Position numbers and translations under genes: made by a program. This document shows positions 17,037 to 26,600 of a stretch of DNA of 64,000 nt, piece after piece. Position 1 is the stretch's first letter; the number at the start of each line of letters is the position of its first letter. The notes under the pieces are model-generated. The model was not told the DNA's origin and ran no database searches. It saw nothing but the letters and a program-made list of their open reading frames with translations. The DNA is from Candidatus Woesearchaeota archaeon. Its GTDB lineage: Archaea > Nanobdellota > Nanobdellia > Woesearchaeales > GW2011-AR4. Where the stretch lies: contig JACOZN010000010.1 of assembly GCA_016181305.1 (NCBI GenBank), forward strand, positions 1 through 64,000. The letters run 5' to 3'.

Positions 17037-17735
17037 ATGCCAAAGCTGTCAGTTATAGTCCCTGTTTATAACGAGGAAAGGACAATCGCAAGGGTTATTG
17101 AAGAGGCAAAAAATACAGAAATAAAAGGCATGGCAAAAGAGATTATTGCAGTTGATGACTTTTCAACAGACAACACAAGGGAAATGCTGAGAAGGGCAAA
17201 AGGCAAGCATGTAAAAATCCTCTTCCATAAAAAGAACATGGGAAAGGGCGCTGCGGTTAAAACAGGCATCAGCAACTCAACAGGCGACATTATACTTATC
17301 CAGGATGCTGACCTGGAGTACAGCCCAAAGGAATACGGCAGGCTGCTTGAGCCGATAATAAACGGAAATGCGGATGTTGTTTACGGCTCAAGGATAAATG
17401 CCATAAGGAAGAACCTCAAAAAAATGTACAAGCTCCACTATATCGGGAACGTGCTTTTGACGCTGCTGACTAATTTGCTTTACAATGCCAATATAACTGA
17501 CATGGAAACAGGATACAAGGTTTTCAGGAAGGAAGCTGTAAACGGCATAAATTTAAGGGCAAGAAGGTTTGACTTCGAGCCTGAGATAACAGCCAAGCTG
17601 CTCAAGAAAGGCTATAAGATACATGAAGTGCCGATAAACTTTTTCGGGAGAAAATTCAGCGAGGGCAAAAAGATAACATGGATTGACGGGCTCAAGGCAA
17701 TATACTACCTTTTCAAATACAGGTTTGCTGATTAA
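17037..17735 (+). CDS. GT2 family glycosyltransferase
   Basis: VIVPVYNEERTIARVIEEA, VDDFSTDNT, IQDADLEYSP, VYGSR; MPKLSV start preferred. Confidence 0.87.
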   Translation: MPKLSVIVPVYNEERTIARVIEEAKNTEIKGMAKEIIAVDDFSTDNTREMLRRAKGKHVKILFHKKNMGKGAAVKTGISNSTGDIILIQDADLEYSPKEYGRLLEPIINGNADVVYGSRINAIRKNLKKMYKLHYIGNVLLTLLTNLLYNANITDMETGYKVFRKEAVNGINLRARRFDFEPEITAKLLKKGYKIHEVPINFFGRKFSEGKKITWIDGLKAIYYLFKYRFAD

Positions 17736-17736
17736 A

Positions 17737-18459
17737 ATGAAGCCGGACATCACAATGTTTTTTCCAGCATATAACGAGGCGGAAAACATCCCAAAATTGG
17801 CCGAGTCTGCGGAAAAAGTCCTGAAGAAAGCTGCAAATAATTACGAGATTCTTGTTGTTGTATATGAAGGCTCGACAGACGGCACGATAGATGTGGTGAA
17901 AGGGCTGGCAAAAAGAAGCAAAAAAATAAGGCTGGTTGTGCAGCCAAGGGACAGGAAGGGAATAGGGTATGCAAATATTATGGGCTTTAAAAATGCGAGA
18001 TATCCGTACATATTTTATGCTGATGCCGACAACCAGTTTGACCTTGGCGAGTTCAGGAAATTTGTGCCTTACATAGGCAAGTACGACATTATAGCCGGGT
18101 ACAGGATAAACAGGCAGGATCCGCTGATGAGGATAGCAGTGTCAAGAATCTACAATGCCATTATGCGGCTTTTGTTTAACGTGAAAGAGCGCGACCTGGA
18201 TTGCGCGTTTCGCCTGGTGAGCAAAAGGGTTATTGACAGCATCAGCCTTAAATGCCGCACAGGGGTTGCAACAACAGAGCTTTTGGCAAAGGCAAGGGCA
18301 ATAGGCTTTAAGATAAAGGAAATCGGGGTGGGGCACTACCCGAGGAGATTCGGGCAGCCTGTGTTTGAAGGCAGGTTTCTGAATTTGCCGAAGCCAAGAG
18401 TCGTCATAGACCTGCTGAAGGAAATAAGAATGCTTTACAGGGATTTGGAGCAAAAATGA
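17737..18459 (+). CDS. GT2 family glycosyltransferase
   Basis: MFFPAYNEAENIPKLAESAEKVLKK, YADADNQFD; start at MKPDIT. Confidence 0.85.
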   Translation: MKPDITMFFPAYNEAENIPKLAESAEKVLKKAANNYEILVVVYEGSTDGTIDVVKGLAKRSKKIRLVVQPRDRKGIGYANIMGFKNARYPYIFYADADNQFDLGEFRKFVPYIGKYDIIAGYRINRQDPLMRIAVSRIYNAIMRLLFNVKERDLDCAFRLVSKRVIDSISLKCRTGVATTELLAKARAIGFKIKEIGVGHYPRRFGQPVFEGRFLNLPKPRVVIDLLKEIRMLYRDLEQK

Positions 18460-19160
18460 GGTACTCCATTGTGATACCTGCACATAACGAATCTGAAAAT
18501 CTGGTGAGGCTGCTGAAAAGCGCCTGTTCTGCACTGCAAAAAACAAATGAAAAATTTGAGATTATAGCTGTAAATGACAACAGCACTGACGACAGCCTTG
18601 AAATGCTGAAAAGCCTGAAAAGGCAGATAAAAGAGGTTGTAATTGTAAACAGGACAAAAAACCCAGGGGTCGGCTATGCAATAAGGGAAGGGCTTGGCAA
18701 TGCAAAAGGCGATGTGATTATAACAATGGACGGCGACTTGAGCCATGACCCTTCTGAAATTCCAAAATTTCTTGGGCTTCTTAACGGCTATGACATGGTT
18801 TGCGGCTCAAGATACATAAAAGGCGGAAAAGCTGACATGGCTTTGGGCAGGGTTGTGATAAGCGGCTTGTTCAACTTTGTTTTCAGGGTTCTTATAGGGC
18901 TTCCAATCAGGGATTTCACATCAGGATACAGGGCATACAAAAGGGAAGTTGTAAAAAAAATAAGGCTGAAAAGCAAGACATTCGGCATTTACATAGAAAT
19001 TCCCATAAAGGCGCACCTTGCAGGGTTCAGGCTTGCAGAGATTCCCATAAGCTATCATAAAAGGGAATTTGGCAAGTCAAACTTGAACTATTTCAGGCAG
19101 GGTCCTGAGTATTTCAAGGTTATTTTTGAGGCGCTGAGAATGAAGTTTTTTTGGAAGTGA
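18456..19160 (+). CDS. GT2 family glycosyltransferase (dolichyl-P-mannose synthase-like)
   Basis: IVIPAHNESENLVRLLKS, AVNDNSTDDS, ITMDGDLSHDPSEI. Confidence 0.87.
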   Translation: MRYSIVIPAHNESENLVRLLKSACSALQKTNEKFEIIAVNDNSTDDSLEMLKSLKRQIKEVVIVNRTKNPGVGYAIREGLGNAKGDVIITMDGDLSHDPSEIPKFLGLLNGYDMVCGSRYIKGGKADMALGRVVISGLFNFVFRVLIGLPIRDFTSGYRAYKREVVKKIRLKSKTFGIYIEIPIKAHLAGFRLAEIPISYHKREFGKSNLNYFRQGPEYFKVIFEALRMKFFWK

Positions 19161-20780
19161 TTATTCTTTTACAAAAACAAATCCTTTATCAGTCTGCTGC
19201 CATTTGCCTTTGACATCGTAAACAAGCCACGAATACCCAATGTAATCGACTGGCTCAAAGTTCTGCTTGAGCCATTGGTAGCAAACCCATTTCTGGAACT
19301 GGAGGCTGTTTGCAGGGACAAGTATTCTGCCTGTGACAGGCTGGCATCCCGGATCAACCAAAACATCTTTATTTTTTTGCACGTATTTTTTTACCGAGTC
19401 CAAGTCCTGCTCCCAATCCAGATTGGAGTCGATTGTGTACTTGTAGCCGTTTTTCACGCCTGTGAATTCGTTGAAATAGGCAAGATGGTGGGGGAACACA
19501 AGCAAAGAGCTTGCCAAGTACCATAAAGCCGAGGCTGCTATTAATGCTGTTACAATTTTATTTTTTGGGATGCCCTCTTTCAGTATCCTGGCTGAAAAGA
19601 GGCAAAGCAAAGGATAGGCTGAAAGCACGTGCCTGTAGCCTATGGCGAGCTTGCTGAAAAAAGTAAGCATGAAAAGTATAAGGAAAATGTATGAAATCAT
19701 GAATATCTCCGGGATTGTGAGCTTCCTGAAATATAAAAACCCCAAAAAGATGAGAACAAAAATTGCAATCGGTGTTTTTATCAACAGGTGCAGGATGTAA
19801 TAGCTCCTGAATCTCTCTGCAATTTTCCCCCAGAAGAAAAATCCCCTTACTTCGTCCTTTGCCTGCCACTGGGCCTGGTCGTGCCCCAGCACATACTGCT
19901 TTGGCAACGGGATTGGAACCCAATTGACTAGATTATTTTCATAAAGATTCCTGAAAGCGGAGCTCATGAATTCCTGCTTGCTGTATTTGCTTAACGGCGT
20001 GAAAGTGCCCTTGAAAAGGTATGCCGTGTTTATTATCAGCAAGCCTATTACAAAAACAATAAATAAAGACAGAACGATATCGGATATTTTTTTTGTATTT
20101 TTATTCTGAAAATTAAACAAAAAATTTGCATTAAAATCCCTGAAAAAATAAATCATTAGGCAGTACAGGATAAATGCCGGGATTAAAAAAACTGAAAGCA
20201 TTTTGGTTATTTGCGCCAAACCAAAGCCTATTCCAGCGATAACAAGATTTTTCTTTGTTGGGTTGCTGATGTACTTCCAGAAAGTGTACATTGAAAGGAA
20301 AATAAACAAAGCTCCCCCAATGTCTGCTGTGACAAGGCTTCCAAAAGCCAGCATGTTTGGAGAAAATGAGTACAAAAACAATGCAAAAAGCCCTGCCTTC
20401 ATCCCATACAAGTCCCTTGCCCAGAGAAAGACAAAATAGCCGAGCAAAACCATGAAGAGCAATGGGATGAGCCTTGCTATAATGAGGAGATTTTTTGGGA
20501 ATAAGCCGGGCTTGCTGTTGATATAATCAATTTGCGTGCCCTTGTCAAAATCAATGAACTTGCTTTTGTCCTTGACGAACAATAAAGGCAAAGCAGCCAA
20601 AGTCGCAGTCAAGGGAGGGTTGTTTATTCCAATGTCCCAAATGCCTGTCGTAAGGTAGCGATAGCCTGAATTAAGATGAAAGGTTACCTCGTCAATTGTC
20701 CTGGATTTAGTAACGGCAATATAAAGCCCTTGCACAAAAACCAAAAAAAGCAATAATGCCACTATGTGTTTTGATTTCAT
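19161..20780 (-). CDS. GT-C type (GT39/PMT-like) membrane glycosyltransferase
   Basis: Multiple TM helices; early acidic motif TIDEVTFH; periplasmic C-terminal domain. Confidence 0.7.
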   Translation of the reverse strand: MKSKHIVALLLFLVFVQGLYIAVTKSRTIDEVTFHLNSGYRYLTTGIWDIGINNPPLTATLAALPLLFVKDKSKFIDFDKGTQIDYINSKPGLFPKNLLIIARLIPLLFMVLLGYFVFLWARDLYGMKAGLFALFLYSFSPNMLAFGSLVTADIGGALFIFLSMYTFWKYISNPTKKNLVIAGIGFGLAQITKMLSVFLIPAFILYCLMIYFFRDFNANFLFNFQNKNTKKISDIVLSLFIVFVIGLLIINTAYLFKGTFTPLSKYSKQEFMSSAFRNLYENNLVNWVPIPLPKQYVLGHDQAQWQAKDEVRGFFFWGKIAERFRSYYILHLLIKTPIAIFVLIFLGFLYFRKLTIPEIFMISYIFLILFMLTFFSKLAIGYRHVLSAYPLLCLFSARILKEGIPKNKIVTALIAASALWYLASSLLVFPHHLAYFNEFTGVKNGYKYTIDSNLDWEQDLDSVKKYVQKNKDVLVDPGCQPVTGRILVPANSLQFQKWVCYQWLKQNFEPVDYIGYSWLVYDVKGKWQQTDKGFVFVKE

Positions 20781-20782
20781 TT

Positions 20783-23113
20783 TTAAATCGTTATGGTTAA
20801 GTTTTTTGAATCACTTAAAGTATTGTTTTTGGTGGTAGCATTAACATTGAACACCCCAGATGCCGTGAAATTATAATCAATATAAATAAACATCTGCTCG
20901 CTCGGCTGCAATATGCTGTTTGAAGTGGCATTTATGACATTGCTGTTTTTAGTGTCAAAAGTCCAGTTGACTCCTGTCAAATTTGTGTTTAAGGAATTTC
21001 TAATTATAAACTCGAAGATTCTTTTGCTGCCTGATTCATTTACAACGCTTAAATTATAAGCCTGTATATGCTTTATGTCTAGTGTTATGGTTTTAGAATC
21101 TGAATATGTTTGGTTTGTAACAGAAGCAATGGGGTTGAATGTTCCGGTTTTGCCATAGTCATAGTTTACAAATATGAATACTGTTTCATTCGGCTTTATA
21201 GAGGTGAATTGCTGGGTTGAGTTTATGATGCTCCCCTCTGCTGTTGTCAATGACCAGTTTACATTTGTTAGGTTTTGCAGCAGATTATTTTGAGCCTGTA
21301 TTTCAAATATTACATTGGTTACATCAATGTTAGCAGCGCTGAAGCTTGTTATTGCCAAATCTCCTACACCAACAGTAGAACTCAAAGAAGATGATATTGT
21401 TGTAGACTGGCTTAATCCAGTTGCATTTGCCTTTACATTGTAGCTGCCTTCATCAGAGAAGTTGTATTGCAAGTAAACAAATGCTCTTTCTCCTGAGGCC
21501 ATAGAGCTTATGTTTGAAGTGCTGTTAATTACATAACTGTTATTTGTATCAAACCACCATTGAACATCTGTAACTGCTGTATCTCCATCGTTCAAAATAA
21601 CAAATTCAAAGATTTTTAATGTTCCATTGGTGTACATTGCGGTTATTGATTCTATAGCCAAAGAAACAACTGTTGGAGGAGTGTTCTGCGCAATGTTGTT
21701 GCTTTCATTGCTTTCATCAACCAGATTGTCAAAGTCAGCAATAGCTGTGAATAGAGAAGTATTTGAGCTATTTGTTGCATTAAATCTATAAGTTATATTT
21801 TCACCAGCACTTAAAAATGCCAAGCTTCTGTTATTGTTATAAGTGATATTGTCAAATACTTCCAAAAATACATTAAATGCTGGAACATTGCCTATATTAC
21901 TTAAATTGATAGTTACATTGGTTGTATTAGTTGTTTGGTTAAATATAATCTCTATAGCTACTTTTAAATCCGGCAATGGCGGCCTTTCGTAATCAGTGTA
22001 AAAGCTCTGGTTTGTAGTGTAAGCATTAAAGATTATATCCTTTGTGTCATTGCCTATGGCAAGCTTTGCAAAGCTTAATACATAAGGACCATTAATTTTA
22101 GTTTTATAGATTTCAGAGCCGTTAATCAAGGTTTGAACTGTCTGATTTCCTAAGGCTAAAGTTTGGGTTTTATTAAGACTTATAACAAAGTTATTGAATT
22201 GGTCATATAAATCGTAAGTTATGTTATAAGTGTCTGCTATTTTGACATTTATAGTAAAGTTGATTTCTAAGAATTCTGACAAGTTGTTAGCATTTGTGTC
22301 TAGTCTACTGTCTGTAATAGATTTAATGTAAGAAGTTTTTGCAAAATCTTCATAGTTATAAATTGAAGTATTTTGATTAAAATCAAATATTTTGTTGCCA
22401 ATAACAATAGTATCTATAGTGAAATTGCTACTATAATGAGTGCTTTTTATTGTTTCATTATCAAAGTCTATGGAAACTACTTGAAAGCCATTGATTAATG
22501 ATTTTTCTTCAGTTTTTGATATTTTTGATGAGTTATAAGCTAAGGTGACGGTTATGTTTGTGGTTATCACTTGAGTTGAATTTATTGTTAAATTAATTCT
22601 GATAAAATTGTTATTTATATTTTCATCTGTTATTTTGGTTATGTTTGTACCTGCTTCGTAATTCAAATAAGTATTTGTTTCAGTTTTATATTTTCTGAAT
22701 ATCAAAGTTCCATTAATATCATTAATTGTTAAAGTATAATTAAACTTATTTTGTGATAAAATTTCTGTACTAAAACTGATAATAGCGTAATTGTTTGTTG
22801 AATTAATGTAGGTTGTAGTATCATTAATTAAAATTATATTTTTATCTATTATTTCTACAATAAAAGTATAATTATCTGAAGTTGCATTATTAGTTGTTAT
22901 ATTTATTATTAGCGTGTCGTTTAAGCCATTGCTATTTTTATCAATCATATAGTCTGTCTGATTAGTGACATTTAAGTTTCCATTGTAGTAGTTATAATCA
23001 AATGAGTCTATAAGTTGTTGAACGGTCATGTTAGCTGCTGAAACTGCTTGTATAGTTATAAATAAGACAATTAAGTACAATATTGGCTTTATTAATTTAT
23101 TAATCATTCTCAA
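20783..23113 (-). CDS. Secreted, sequon-rich protein with CARDB-like repeats
   Basis: Signal peptide; very high NxS/T density; FEFVILNDGDTAVTDVQWWFDT-type repeats. Confidence 0.65.
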   Translation of the reverse strand: MRMINKLIKPILYLIVLFITIQAVSAANMTVQQLIDSFDYNYYNGNLNVTNQTDYMIDKNSNGLNDTLIINITTNNATSDNYTFIVEIIDKNIILINDTTTYINSTNNYAIISFSTEILSQNKFNYTLTINDINGTLIFRKYKTETNTYLNYEAGTNITKITDENINNNFIRINLTINSTQVITTNITVTLAYNSSKISKTEEKSLINGFQVVSIDFDNETIKSTHYSSNFTIDTIVIGNKIFDFNQNTSIYNYEDFAKTSYIKSITDSRLDTNANNLSEFLEINFTINVKIADTYNITYDLYDQFNNFVISLNKTQTLALGNQTVQTLINGSEIYKTKINGPYVLSFAKLAIGNDTKDIIFNAYTTNQSFYTDYERPPLPDLKVAIEIIFNQTTNTTNVTINLSNIGNVPAFNVFLEVFDNITYNNNRSLAFLSAGENITYRFNATNSSNTSLFTAIADFDNLVDESNESNNIAQNTPPTVVSLAIESITAMYTNGTLKIFEFVILNDGDTAVTDVQWWFDTNNSYVINSTSNISSMASGERAFVYLQYNFSDEGSYNVKANATGLSQSTTISSSLSSTVGVGDLAITSFSAANIDVTNVIFEIQAQNNLLQNLTNVNWSLTTAEGSIINSTQQFTSIKPNETVFIFVNYDYGKTGTFNPIASVTNQTYSDSKTITLDIKHIQAYNLSVVNESGSKRIFEFIIRNSLNTNLTGVNWTFDTKNSNVINATSNSILQPSEQMFIYIDYNFTASGVFNVNATTKNNTLSDSKNLTITI

Positions 23114-23304
23114 ATAGTCTCGTCTGCTTTATCGTATCCTGTATTAACTTCCAGATAAGCCGGAATTGGTTTCTGAATAAAAGGTCTCAAAACATAATTG
23201 TTTGTTTTTGGCTCTGATGTCTGGTTGTTGGGGATTCTTTGATTGATCAATCTATTGTAAAGTAAATAGATTTTCTGTTTTTTGATGAAGTTTTTGGCTT
23301 TCAT
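23110..23304 (-). pseudogene. Gene fragment duplicated from the interior of the downstream-numbered S8 protease gene
   Basis: PNNQTSEPKTNNYVLRPFIQKPIPAYLEVNTGYDKADETI vs PNNQISEPKTNNYVLRPFIRNPVKAYLEVKTGYDKADQAI in the 1504-aa ORF. Confidence 0.75.
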
Positions 23305-23307
23305 TTT

Positions 23308-23634
23308 TTAACCCCACTTAAAGGGTATCAAAATTACCAATCCTAAAAAAAACTGAAAAAGTGATAATAGTAGTAAAGTCAAGATTAAGATAATGTATAT
23401 AACAAATAAAAATCCACTAAAAAATATACTAATTTTTCTTAATTTATATTCAAAACATGATATTAATATAATCAATAAAGATAAGTTCAAATTAAATGGA
23501 AATTGGTTTAACAAAACTCTAGTCTCTAAATAAATTATTAATAGTGGTAAACCGCCTAATAATAATACTAATAAAAAATTAAATTTAATAGTATCAACCA
23601 AAGAATTCTTTTTTATTTTTTTTATTAATTCCAT
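23308..23634 (-). CDS. Small hydrophobic membrane protein
   Basis: 108-aa ORF, mostly hydrophobic. Confidence 0.4.
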   Translation of the reverse strand: MELIKKIKKNSLVDTIKFNFLLVLLLGGLPLLIIYLETRVLLNQFPFNLNLSLLIILISCFEYKLRKISIFFSGFLFVIYIILILTLLLLSLFQFFLGLVILIPFKWG

Positions 23635-23638
23635 TTTT

Positions 23639-26600
23639 TCACCCTGTTTTATTTAACAATAAAAACTCATAACTAGTTCTATTTTTACCATTTACTAAAT
23701 CTGTTATAATAGATTTAGTTATAAATGAATCAGCAAGACTTAGTAAACTAACTGGAGCAGCATGAGCACCTATACTTAAATAATAGAACTTTTGATTTGA
23801 ATTTACATTAGAGTATATAGCATCTTCATCTTCTTTTGTAACTACTAAATCTGTTTTGGTGAAATAAATTGATGGAATACCAAATATATTTCCATATGGT
23901 ATTGGTGTGGTTCCCCTAATTAAAACAAATCTATTAACATTAATATTGTTTCCTAGTTGATTGTCAGAGTTACTTTCAATAAAATTAAGGTATTTATCTG
24001 CTAAATTATAAGATATTGCGCCATCGGATAAGGATAAGATTCCAGCTGCCGTTTTACATTCTAAATCGGTACTCGACGATACCTCAAGAAGAGCTTTCCC
24101 TACATCATTTGGAGAAATATGATTTTTAGAAATTAACTTTTGCCTTAATTGATTCGCATATTTCCCCCAACATTTAGAATAAAGTGATTCATTTATAAAA
24201 GCCCCCGGACACCCAACTCCAACAAAAGTATCAACAGGAGTACTAGCCAAATCCATCAACTGGTAACTTCCAGTTGTAGTATCAAAATAATATCCTGCAT
24301 TATTCTTTCCAGCAGACCAATTCTTTAATGAATCTAATGCCACTCTACATCCATTACTGAAGCCAGCGTAATCAAGTTTATTCTGCCCAGAATACTTCTC
24401 TACACCGGCAATCAACGCAGTCCAGTAATAATCCACCAAATCCTCATACTTGTAATTAGGACAGGTGTCACAATCTTGTGTAGGACCTCCTGTTAATTCT
24501 ATTAACCATGTATCTCTTGCGTTTTCTGGGTCAGAAGATAGTTCTTTGCCAAAAGATTCCCATGTTAAAAGATTGCTCCATAACCCTCTTGCTAAAACAA
24601 CAGGTTTTGCATTTTTTACAATTGCATCTTTAAAGTTAGCAGAATAATCTGTGTTTACATTTTTCAGTCTTAAAGTAGTGTTTTGCCCATAAGAAGTACC
24701 ATCTGTTGTTTTTACTGTCTTAATAGCAATCTCAAAATTATTGTCATTCAATATTCTCTCAACAACTGCTTTAAAGTTGTTGCTTCCTCTTTGATTGTAG
24801 AATGGTTTGTTTTCAATGCTATGGAATAAGTCCATCACAGATATTCCAGTCACATCAAAATTATCTAGAATAATGGTTCTCTCATCAAAGGAAGAACTTC
24901 CTTCTGTTAAAAATAATGATTGCGCTGATACCAGCTTTTTAACAGCGGCAATATCACCTTCTATCTCCTTGCCATAAGCTACAACATATCTTCTGTTAAA
25001 GTCATCTTTGTTCCAGAAACCTCCTGCAATCCCAATATAAGGTGTATATCCAATATAAGCGTTATTATATTTGATTGACTTACCATCAAAAAAATAAGGA
25101 TTTTGCATTCTACCAATAGTTTTAGAAGTATAGGGATTTACTTTATCTTTAAAAGTATCACCATTCTTTCCCACTATTATGTTCAGATAATTTGAAGATA
25201 AAGAAGGTTGTTTATCGATAAATAGCTCCAAATAACTTTCTATAGCTTGGTCAGCTTTATCATAACCTGTTTTAACTTCCAAATAAGCCTTTACGGGATT
25301 TCTAATAAAAGGTCTTAAAACATAATTGTTAGTTTTAGGCTCTGATATTTGGTTGTTTGGGTCAACATAGATGTTTAAATAATCAACATTTGTAGTATCA
25401 AGATTTACTACAATTTCTGCTGTAGTATTTGTGTTAGATACAGGTACAATGCTGCTATTTTCTCTTTCAGTTAATCCTGTATTTTTATTCTGACCTCTAA
25501 TTGTAACATTAACATTTGAGTTAATATTTTCAGTATGAATTGTTACATTAATGCCATAAATATTGCCATTGACTTGTCTAACTTTTATATCGCTTAACGA
25601 AATAAATAAGTCAGATGAGTTAACACATATATTGCAGTCAAAAATAATTGTGTCGTTGTCATTTTGGAAATCCAAAGATGATTGCTTTTGTGAAGGAGTG
25701 CATAATTTAGAAGCGTTATGCGAGCAATAAGCTGAGATATTGTATTTTAAGCCACACGCAGCATTTGTGAAGTTTATTTTATGCTCCCCATTATTGTTTG
25801 TAGTCCCATTTTGAAGATTATTGACTTTGATTATATCATTTTCTCTTGGCTTGCCTTTAGAATCAACAGACACAGCATAAATGCTTCCGCTGCACAAAGA
25901 AACGCATGGGTTAGGTACAACTTGATTTTTGAATGAAACTATTTGCCCAGTCAAATCAGGATTACACCGTGTTCCTGAGGAGCAGCTTGGATTAGCATAG
26001 TTAACCCAGTCGTCTGTTGGTGGGTTGCCAGTTATAGAGCCTCTTCCTTGTATTTGATAGGCTAAAGCTCCTTCACATATTGAACGTTTTATGTCAAATA
26101 CATAATAACTTGGTGAGTCTGATGTTGCTATTTGGTCTTGTGCACTAGCACAATAATGGTAAGAAACAACTTCTGCATACCTTGGAAATAGTTGTTGGGA
26201 GGTATTGGCTATGCTATGATTTATCCCTATGCCACCTTCCTGACAAACATCTCCTGAACCACCCTCATTGCAGACTTGATAGAAAGCTCTATAGCTAGAA
26301 GTTGTGCCAAAACTAGATGAAAAAGTAGCACAATCTGTCTTTGCAGTTGCATTTTTATATCTGCATTCATCAAAATCAGGTACGCCGCTTAAATCCGAAT
26401 CATAGTCAAAACATTCTGCATCTAAGCCTGCCTGCTGGTCATAATTATGTACTTTTAAGACTCCATTGAGCCAAACTTTGCCATCAGTTGTTGTTGAACC
26501 ATCTAAACTAAAATCATCATGCAATACGGCAGATGCAGAAAGTAATTTAATTGTTTGATTTTCGCTTATTTTGTAGAGATATTTATATTGGTTACCATCC

